26,474 bases of DNA from CAYOPZ01 sp964406005 (GTDB lineage Bacteria; Bacteroidota; Bacteroidia; Bacteroidales; SM23-62): assembly GCA_964406005.1 (NCBI GenBank), contig CAYOPZ010000043.1, positions 1-26,474 on the forward strand, written 5' to 3'. The position numbers were made by a program, and so were the translations under genes. The notes below the pieces were generated by a model, which saw nothing but the letters and a program-made list of their open reading frames with translations, did no database searches and was not told the DNA's origin. Below are positions 14,282-21,107 of the stretch, one piece after another. Position 1 is the first letter of the stretch. Each line of letters starts with the position of its first letter.

Positions 14282-15484
14282 ATGCAATACGATATTACAA
14301 TCATAGGCGCAGGTATTGTCGGTCTCGCCACGGCTTATAAGATACTGGGTAAAAATCCCGGAACAAAAGTCCTTATCCTGGAAAAAGAACAGGGAGTAGC
14401 GATGCACCAGACCGGGAATAACAGCGGGGTCATGCATTCCGGGATTTATTACCGCCCCGGAAGCCTGCGGGCCGTGAATTGCCTCGACGGATACCGGCAG
14501 TTATGCGAATTTGCCGACCGGGAAGGAATCCCCTATGAACTCTGCGGAAAGATCATTGTTGCGGCCAGCCATGAAGAAATTCCCATTCTGGAATCTGTCT
14601 TGGAAAAAGGAAAAAAGAACGGACTTGACAGGATCCGGATCATTTCTGCCGGGGAAGTAAAGGAAATCGAACCCCATGTGAACGGTGTGAAGGCCATACA
14701 TGTTCCCTATACGGGGATCATCGACTTTAAAACAGTCGCTGAAAAAATGGCGTATAAAATCACAGGCGAGCAGGGCGGGAACATTGTTTTTAACCGGAAA
14801 GTCCGTAAAATCCTCACCCGTTCAGGCCATTCTGATATCGTTGCCGGAGCGGATGTATATTCCACAAAGCTGGTCATCAATACGGCAGGGCTGAATTCCG
14901 ATGAGATCGCTTCCCTGACCGTTCCCAGGCTGAACCTGCGTATCATACCCTTCAGGGGAGAATACATGAGATTAAAAAAGGAGAAGGAACACCTTGTAAA
15001 ACACCTGGTTTATCCGACGCCCAATCCCGATTTCCCCTGGCTGGGAATCCACTTCACCCGGATGATTAAGGGAACCGTTGAAGCCGGACCCAATGCCGTA
15101 TTTGCATTTAAGAAGGAAGGTTACCGTAAATCCGATATTTCGCTGGCAGATCTTGGCAGGTCACTCGGCTGGCCGGGATTTCAGAAAGTCATGTTCAGGT
15201 TCATGAAATTCGGGTTGTCAGAATTCTACCGTTCCTATAATTTACCTGCTTTTACAAGGGCTTTGCAGCGTCTCATCCCCGAAATAAGGAAGGATGACCT
15301 CGAACCCGGTGCTGCGGGCGTACGTGCCCTGGCATGCAGCAGGGACGGAGAATTGCTGGATGATTTCGTTTTTGCCGAGAACAGGTGGGCCATTAACGTG
15401 CTGAACGCTCCATCGCCTGCTGCAACAGCAGCACTTTCCATCGGAGACAGCATTGCGGAAAAAGCCCTTGCAAGATTTGATTGA
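14282..15484 (+). CDS. lhgO: L-2-hydroxyglutarate dehydrogenase/oxidase
   Basis: FAD enzyme that oxidises L-2-hydroxyglutarate to 2-oxoglutarate, removing a by-product of central metabolism or serving lysine/glutarate breakdown, usually feeding electrons to quinone at the membrane. The 400-residue product starts with the FAD-binding motif IIGAGIVGLATAY (7-19), an acidic residue at the end of beta-2 (ILEKE), and the family hallmark HQTGNNSGVMHSGIYYRPGS. The C-terminal part has PGAAGVRALA and LNAPSPAATAALSIG, typical of this DAO-type family. Length matches E. coli LhgO (about 420). It is 12 nt after the aminotransferase and 22 nt before the glycosyltransferase gene. Confidence 0.92.
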   Translation: MQYDITIIGAGIVGLATAYKILGKNPGTKVLILEKEQGVAMHQTGNNSGVMHSGIYYRPGSLRAVNCLDGYRQLCEFADREGIPYELCGKIIVAASHEEIPILESVLEKGKKNGLDRIRIISAGEVKEIEPHVNGVKAIHVPYTGIIDFKTVAEKMAYKITGEQGGNIVFNRKVRKILTRSGHSDIVAGADVYSTKLVINTAGLNSDEIASLTVPRLNLRIIPFRGEYMRLKKEKEHLVKHLVYPTPNPDFPWLGIHFTRMIKGTVEAGPNAVFAFKKEGYRKSDISLADLGRSLGWPGFQKVMFRFMKFGLSEFYRSYNLPAFTRALQRLIPEIRKDDLEPGAAGVRALACSRDGELLDDFVFAENRWAINVLNAPSPAATAALSIGDSIAEKALARFD

Positions 15485-15506
15485 ATTTCTCAAATTGCCA
15501 TCTCAT

Positions 15507-16460
15507 ATGAAGATCAGCGGTTTCAGTATGGTCAGAAATGCCGGCAAGCTGTACTACCCGATAAAGCAGGTGGTCCTTTCCATACTTCCGCTTGTGGATG
15601 AATTTGTTGTAGCTCTGGGCGACTGTGACAGGGATGACAACAGCAGGGACGCCATCCTCAGTATCGGAAGCGATAAAATAAGGATCATTGATACTGTCTG
15701 GGACATAATAAAATACCCCAGGGGTACCGAGCATGCCCATCAGACGGACATTGCCAGGGATCATTGCAAGGGAGACTGGCTGTTTTACCTGCAGTCAGAC
15801 GAGGTGGTGCACGAAAAGGACCTTCCACTGATCCGGCGCAGCTGTGAGGAATACCTGGATGACAGGCGCGTTGAAGGTTTTCTTTTCAAATACCTCCATT
15901 TCTGGGGAGATTATTCCCACATACAAAATTCACATACATGGTACCGTAAGGAAATCCGGATCATCAGGAACGATCCTGAGATCCATTCATGGGAATCGGC
16001 TCAGTCTTTCCGGAGGATCCCCGGGTTCGACGGAGTCGATTACAGAAGACAGAAGAACACCGGCAAGTTAAAGGTCATTGAACTGGACGCCTGTATATAC
16101 CACTATGGCTGGGTCAGGCCCCCGGACCTTATGTCCAGGAAAATCAAGGCATTTACAACCCATCACAGGGGGAAATACAAAGTGGAACAAATGATCAGGG
16201 ATCAACAGTTCAGTAAAAAATTTGATTACGGCCCCCTGAACCGCGTACCGGTCTTCAGGGGAACGCATCCTGCCGTAATGGCGGAATGGATGGCAAAATT
16301 CAACTGGCAGGGCCAGCTCCGCTGCAGCGGCAGGATCAGTGCGAACAGACCCCGGGCAAAACACGACAGACTGAAGTACCGCATCATTTCCTTCCTTGAA
16401 AAATACCTGCTGTTCGGCCTGCGCCTGGGTGAGTTTAAGAATTATATCCGGATAAGGTGA
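15507..16460 (+). CDS. Family 2 glycosyltransferase
   Basis: A 317-residue protein with a GT-A-like N-terminal half: MKISGFSMVRNAGKL, the acidic turn VVALGDCDRDDNS and the DxD-like site QSDEVVHE following GDWLFYL. The second half has WYRKEIRIIRND, YHYGWVRPPDLMSRK and a basic C-terminus. No transmembrane helix is evident. The start at 15507 was chosen because the in-frame upstream extension lies inside lhgO. Acceptor and donor are unknown, and no polysaccharide locus surrounds it. It is 4 nt before the symporter gene. Confidence 0.85.
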   Translation: MKISGFSMVRNAGKLYYPIKQVVLSILPLVDEFVVALGDCDRDDNSRDAILSIGSDKIRIIDTVWDIIKYPRGTEHAHQTDIARDHCKGDWLFYLQSDEVVHEKDLPLIRRSCEEYLDDRRVEGFLFKYLHFWGDYSHIQNSHTWYRKEIRIIRNDPEIHSWESAQSFRRIPGFDGVDYRRQKNTGKLKVIELDACIYHYGWVRPPDLMSRKIKAFTTHHRGKYKVEQMIRDQQFSKKFDYGPLNRVPVFRGTHPAVMAEWMAKFNWQGQLRCSGRISANRPRAKHDRLKYRIISFLEKYLLFGLRLGEFKNYIRIR

Positions 16461-16464
16461 TTTC

Positions 16465-18048
16465 ATGAACAATCCGCTGTCAGATACCAATTTCTCCGCC
16501 ATTGACTGGATGATTGTCATCCTCTATCCTTTGATTTCCGTCGGCATAGGGTTCTATGTCAGAAAATTTGTAAAAAACATGCGGGATTTTGTGACCGCCG
16601 GCCGGAACCTCGGCCTGTGGCTGGGCATCGCCACTATGACAGGTACAGAGCTGGGACTGATCACGGTTATGTACAGCGCCCAGAAGGGATTTACAGGCGG
16701 ATTCGCAGCCTTTCACATAGCCGTTGCAGCCATGATCGCGACCTTTATGGTCGGAGTGACCGGGTTCATTGTTTACCGGCTGAGAGAAATGAAGGTCCTT
16801 ACCATACCGGAATTCTATGAAAAACGTTTCGATCGTAAAACAAGAATACTCGGGGGGATCATGATGGTGCTGGGCGGAATCCTGAACATGGGTCTTTTCC
16901 TGAAGGTAGGATCCATATTCATAGTGGGCATTACGGGACTTTCAGCAACAAGCTGGGCCCTGCCCGCCGTAATGATATTCCTGATCACACTGGTACTGGT
17001 CTATACCGTCCTCGGAGGTATGATCTCTGTTGTCATTGCCGATTATATCCAATTTGTCGTACTTTCCGTAAGCCTTCTTGCGATTACCTTTATTGCCATA
17101 AGCAGGCTCGGATGGAGCAATATCTTCCAAACCGTACAGGATGTCATGGGCACCGCCGGCTTCGATCCGACAATATCTGAAAACGGGTTCGGATGGGAAT
17201 ACATCCTCTGGATGTTCTTCCTTGGGCTGGTAAGCTGTGCCATCTGGCCTACGGCTGTGGCAAGGGCATTGTCAATGGAAAATCCCCGCATTGTCAAGCG
17301 ACAATACATGTTCTCTTCCATATCCTTCCTTATACGCTTCCTGATCCCTTATTTCTGGGGCATTTCAGCTTTTGTTTTCATCATGATCCATCCCGGTTTC
17401 AGGGAGCTGTTTTTCCCGGCCGGCTATCCCCCTCCCGCCTCCCTGCCCGCAGGGATGGAAGCCGTTGACAACCTTTACGGGATGCCTTTTTTCCTCGGGA
17501 AAATCCTCCCTGCGGGGCTGATCGGCCTGGTTACGGCAGGGATGCTGGCGGCCTTCATGTCAACCCATGACAGCTATCTTCTGTGCTGGAGCACTTCCCT
17601 GACACAGGATGTGATCGCACCCATATACAAAACCATCGGAAAACCTCTCAGCTCAAAAAGGAAAGTCAACCTGTCAAGGGTATTCATCGTTCTGATCGGC
17701 GGTTTTGTCCTTTACTGGGGATTGTTTTATTCCGGCAACGAGGACATCTGGGATTACATGGCTGTGACCGGAGCCATATATTTTACAGGTGCATTTGCGC
17801 TGCTTCTCGGGGGACTTTACTGGAAGCGTACCAGCCCGACAGGGGCTTTTCTGGCACTGATCGGTGGTATCTTTGCCCTGGCGGGACTGGAACCTGTCCA
17901 GACCCTGCTCGGTATAAAAATGTCAAGTGCACGTGTGGGGCTTGCTTCCATCATTGCAACGTTGTTTCTTATGGTAACGGGATCCCTTTTGTTCCCCGGC
18001 CGCAAAAATAAAAACCCGTTAAAAAAACAGGAAAGCCATGTCGATTGA
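16465..18048 (+). CDS. Sodium:solute symporter (SSS family)
   Basis: Inner-membrane Na+-coupled transporter of the SSS/LeuT-fold family. The 527-residue protein has about 13 hydrophobic helices. Family marks include the N-terminal helix with YPLISVGIGFYVR, AGRNLGLWLGIATMTGTELG (46-64), YTVLGGMISVVIADYIQFVV (180-199) and the helix with FMSTHDSYLLCWSTSLTQD (364-382), whose Ser/Thr residues match the Na+ site region of relatives. Substrate cannot be read from sequence. It is followed by a small membrane ORF that overlaps its last four codons. Confidence 0.93.
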   Translation: MNNPLSDTNFSAIDWMIVILYPLISVGIGFYVRKFVKNMRDFVTAGRNLGLWLGIATMTGTELGLITVMYSAQKGFTGGFAAFHIAVAAMIATFMVGVTGFIVYRLREMKVLTIPEFYEKRFDRKTRILGGIMMVLGGILNMGLFLKVGSIFIVGITGLSATSWALPAVMIFLITLVLVYTVLGGMISVVIADYIQFVVLSVSLLAITFIAISRLGWSNIFQTVQDVMGTAGFDPTISENGFGWEYILWMFFLGLVSCAIWPTAVARALSMENPRIVKRQYMFSSISFLIRFLIPYFWGISAFVFIMIHPGFRELFFPAGYPPPASLPAGMEAVDNLYGMPFFLGKILPAGLIGLVTAGMLAAFMSTHDSYLLCWSTSLTQDVIAPIYKTIGKPLSSKRKVNLSRVFIVLIGGFVLYWGLFYSGNEDIWDYMAVTGAIYFTGAFALLLGGLYWKRTSPTGAFLALIGGIFALAGLEPVQTLLGIKMSSARVGLASIIATLFLMVTGSLLFPGRKNKNPLKKQESHVD

Positions 18049-18220
18049 AACCTGGGCCGTAATATGGAAAATTGTCCTTATCCTCGGGATAGTGCTTTTC
18101 GCCGTCCTTTCTGTACTTGTGACCGGGGGTGGCGCCAGGAACATCCGTGACCTGATCAGAAAGCTAAAAGAAGAGTCGGACCCCTCCGCACACCCAGGTT
18201 CAGATTCTGATGAAGATTGA
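18038..18220 (+). CDS. Small one-helix protein overlapping the symporter gene
   Basis: A 60-residue protein: short polar N-terminus, one transmembrane helix (about 8-29, WKIVLILGIVLFAVLSVLV), TGGGARNIRDLIRKLKEE, then an acidic Ser/Asp-rich tail. Its ATG lies 11 nt before the end of the symporter frame, implying translational coupling. Short membrane proteins of this layout are annotated in other genomes as small accessory proteins of sodium:solute symporters; I recall the family in general terms but cannot confirm membership. Its TGA abuts the convergent stop of the next gene. A role in symporter stability or activity is inference. Confidence 0.75.
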   Translation: MSIETWAVIWKIVLILGIVLFAVLSVLVTGGGARNIRDLIRKLKEESDPSAHPGSDSDED

Positions 18221-19933
18221 TCACTCCACGACAAAGTCGCACTGTCCCTGAACAATCTCTCCGTTCCCGTTGATGCCGCGAACGATAATCATATATTCGC
18301 CGGGGATGTCGGAAGTAAAAAAATCAAATTGCCTCCCGGTTTCATCATTTATATCAACATCGGGAAGCCAGTAAAGGGTATTCCTGACATCCGCGATCCT
18401 GCCGGTACCCTGTTTCTCATTATAATCGGGAAAAACGATTTCATCCTGTGTCTCAAACGACCTGTATGTGAAAAAAAAGGAATTTCCGGGCAGATCCACT
18501 CCCCCCCGGTCACTTTCGCGGGAAACGATGTTGATGATGCCCCCGTAATAACTGTCCCCCCTCAGGTACATGTCGTCTATGATGTCAATGTATTCTATCC
18601 TCTGGGGGGATACAGGCATGATGGTTTCTATGTCAAAAACAGGTACATAATCAAGCAAAACAAGGGGCTTCAGAAATGTAAGCGGGTATATGACAAAAGA
18701 TCTTACTTTTTTCGATCTTCTGATTGTGACTTCATGGATCAGTTCAAAAAAGAATTCTTCCAGGGTGGGAAGGTCAATATAAAAATCCGGCCTTATTCTC
18801 CTGGCCGGTTTTCCGTAAAAATTCGTTCCGGGCAACCTGTCCTGCACGGATTCCAGGGTATCTTTCATGCCGGACCCGAATGCCTCCTTAACCTGCATAT
18901 GTATCATGATCTCCTCCATTGATGAGATCCGGCCTGAGGGATCCCGGTACGGCAGTTCCGATGCCGGTATGAAGTCTTTTGAAAATTCGTTGTCCAGAAC
19001 CACCTCGACGGGATCGCTTTCATCCACAACAATCAGTACATCCTGTGATCCGTAATGTTGCGGTACGGAAATATTTATCCTCCCCGAATAGTCACTCGTA
19101 GATCCCAGACAGTCGGGCATGCTCCCCAGTAAGGTCAGATAGGTTTCCCTGTAAGCTGCAGGTTCATGCCGGGAAGTCAGAATTTCTCCTGTGACCGAGA
19201 GTCCGCGGGTTTCAGGCAGGTACCTGACGGAATCGAACCTGGGAGCACCCGCAATACCGGAAAGATCCGTAACGCCTTCCGTGTCAAGAAAATCCTTTTT
19301 AACCACGGTCAGGCAATAGCCGTCACCGGAGTCAATTCCAGTTCCGTCAGCAGATAAGCTTACGGTTACTTTTTCCCTTTTGCCATATGATTTCCTGTCC
19401 GTCCGGCAGTCGATCACATCGGAAGACCTTTGAGCCGGTCCGGAAAAGACGGTTGATGAACCGGCATCTGTGCTCCACGATGATCCCTGCTTCCGGGGAT
19501 TGACAATGGTCAGCACTGCATGGAAAAAGCCCCCGGGATCAAAATTCCTCATCCATTTCGTATATGCCCTGAGACAGTAGGAACCGGTCGTAAGGGAATC
19601 GGGAATATCAAGGTAGCCCCATGTTCCCTCCTCGCTCAGAAGGTACTTCGCCTGTCTGACCGGAGTATTGCTGCCGTTAAGCAATTCGACGTAAAGCACT
19701 TTGCTCCAGTCCGACTTTTTCAGCTCCGGGGCGCTGGTGTTAAATGCCCTGAACAGTATCCTTTCGTTCACCGCATATATATCCCTGTCGGTAAACAAGC
19801 GGTAGCTTTCCCTGTAAACGGCAGAATTCAACAGGTTGGGATCCTGTTGCCCTGACTGCCCCTTAATTTCATACGGGGCAGACAACGCAAGGATTCCCGC
19901 AATCCATATCAGCAATGTCCTTTCCATTTTCAT
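18221..19933 (-). CDS. Secreted MG2-like protein with plug-like domain and no barrel
   Basis: A 570-residue exported protein. Residues 1-25 form a signal peptide. Residues 42-147 resemble a macroglobulin MG2-type beta domain (RLFTDRDIYAVNERILFRAF ... GTWGYLDIPDSLTTGSYCLRAYT). Beta-rich stretches follow at about 184-310. Residues about 385-475 look like a TonB-receptor plug (PLVLLDYVPVFDIETI, IEYIDIIDDMYLRGDSYYGGIINIVS). The C-terminus (520-570) is another beta domain with FFTSDIPGEYMIIVRGI. No TonB-receptor barrel follows. It is the last gene of the envelope operon, 13 nt after the DUF4249 gene. Family known in outline in Bacteroidota; function unknown. Confidence 0.8.
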   Translation of the reverse strand: MKMERTLLIWIAGILALSAPYEIKGQSGQQDPNLLNSAVYRESYRLFTDRDIYAVNERILFRAFNTSAPELKKSDWSKVLYVELLNGSNTPVRQAKYLLSEEGTWGYLDIPDSLTTGSYCLRAYTKWMRNFDPGGFFHAVLTIVNPRKQGSSWSTDAGSSTVFSGPAQRSSDVIDCRTDRKSYGKREKVTVSLSADGTGIDSGDGYCLTVVKKDFLDTEGVTDLSGIAGAPRFDSVRYLPETRGLSVTGEILTSRHEPAAYRETYLTLLGSMPDCLGSTSDYSGRINISVPQHYGSQDVLIVVDESDPVEVVLDNEFSKDFIPASELPYRDPSGRISSMEEIMIHMQVKEAFGSGMKDTLESVQDRLPGTNFYGKPARRIRPDFYIDLPTLEEFFFELIHEVTIRRSKKVRSFVIYPLTFLKPLVLLDYVPVFDIETIMPVSPQRIEYIDIIDDMYLRGDSYYGGIINIVSRESDRGGVDLPGNSFFFTYRSFETQDEIVFPDYNEKQGTGRIADVRNTLYWLPDVDINDETGRQFDFFTSDIPGEYMIIVRGINGNGEIVQGQCDFVVE

Positions 19934-19946
19934 GTCCAGACCGTAA

Positions 19947-21107
19947 TTATTCCCAGAAATCAGGTTTTATATTCGTTCCTCCCCCCAAGGTACAGTCAAA
20001 ACATATATTTGCTGCAGTTACATAGGGATATCCCATACCCATTTCAGATAACGAAATGAGATAAACCGGATATTCCGTATGATTTTGCAGTTGCTCCCTC
20101 GTTGAAATCGTATCATAGGGACAGGCCTGACGGGGAAACCGATAATGAAACGCCGTATCGACAAAAATACGTTTCTCAGATACCGAACATACATCGAAAT
20201 ATCCCAGCACCTGTTCATCCGGATCATTAACCCTGAATACATTCCCCTTCAGTTGCGCCGGTTGTGTTTCATACAGTCCCCCGGTTTCCTGGGTTTGTGT
20301 CTCCACCCGGTGCCAGTATAAATAAGATTCATCGCTCAGGGCATATTGCCTGACCAGAAGGCTGTACCTGTAACGCAGCCTGTAGCTCTGGTTGGAAACA
20401 TAATTAAGGGGAAATTTCCTTAGCCTGTTACCGCTAATATTTTTTGTCGTGCCTGTAAAAATCCTGGGAATCTTTTCTGTTTTCCAGCAGAAATGCAAGT
20501 TCCACATGTCCGGATTGTTTTCTATACTTCCCCCATAGTATATATACGGGGCTATGTATTCCGATTCATATTTCCATGTCTCTTCCAGTTCCCAGCGGTA
20601 ATTCCTCGGGGCATCGTCAGGCGCGTCCAGGTCTATGGAAAACCGCACCCCGTCTATTGTGTATCCAATAATTTCCGTTTCATGGGGTTCCTCATCATAA
20701 TGAATACTGTCAACCGGAGGTGACGGTCCCGGCATGCTTACAAAACCGGACTCATAGCGTTTCCCGCCAGAAGTGATGATTCTTATCTTGTATCCCCTGC
20801 CTGCCACAAGAGATTCCGAAGGCATCCAGATCGCATAGGTACCCGGAGTCCATTCATTTAAAGGATAATAATTGTTCTTATCGTCTATGATCTCAACGGA
20901 TTGGCAGGATACCGGAATTTTACCGGGATCATTGTATGGAGAAGAGTAGGAAACATACACATACTTAAGACCTTCCATGTCCGTGACCAATCCCTCAACA
21001 ACCAGCGATCTCTGGCTTTCCTTTAATTCCGGGTTAAAAGGTTCGATACATCCCGAGGTGCAATACATCAGCACCAGGGCAATCCGCCAGATCCTATTCA
21101 CTCGCAT
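19947..21107 (-). CDS. DUF4249 outer-membrane lipoprotein
   Basis: A 386-residue DUF4249 protein, a family typically encoded directly beside TonB-dependent receptors in Bacteroidota and thought to be a surface or periplasmic partner. A lipobox-like TSGC puts the lipidated Cys at 20. An N-terminal beta domain (QRSLVVEGLVTDMEGLKYVYV) follows, and the C-terminus has CFDCTLGGGTNIKPDFW, the family's Cys-containing ending. The start overlaps the receptor gene by 14 nt, and the MG2/plug gene follows after 13 nt. The ligand is unknown. Confidence 0.9.
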   Translation of the reverse strand: MRVNRIWRIALVLMYCTSGCIEPFNPELKESQRSLVVEGLVTDMEGLKYVYVSYSSPYNDPGKIPVSCQSVEIIDDKNNYYPLNEWTPGTYAIWMPSESLVAGRGYKIRIITSGGKRYESGFVSMPGPSPPVDSIHYDEEPHETEIIGYTIDGVRFSIDLDAPDDAPRNYRWELEETWKYESEYIAPYIYYGGSIENNPDMWNLHFCWKTEKIPRIFTGTTKNISGNRLRKFPLNYVSNQSYRLRYRYSLLVRQYALSDESYLYWHRVETQTQETGGLYETQPAQLKGNVFRVNDPDEQVLGYFDVCSVSEKRIFVDTAFHYRFPRQACPYDTISTREQLQNHTEYPVYLISLSEMGMGYPYVTAANICFDCTLGGGTNIKPDFWE

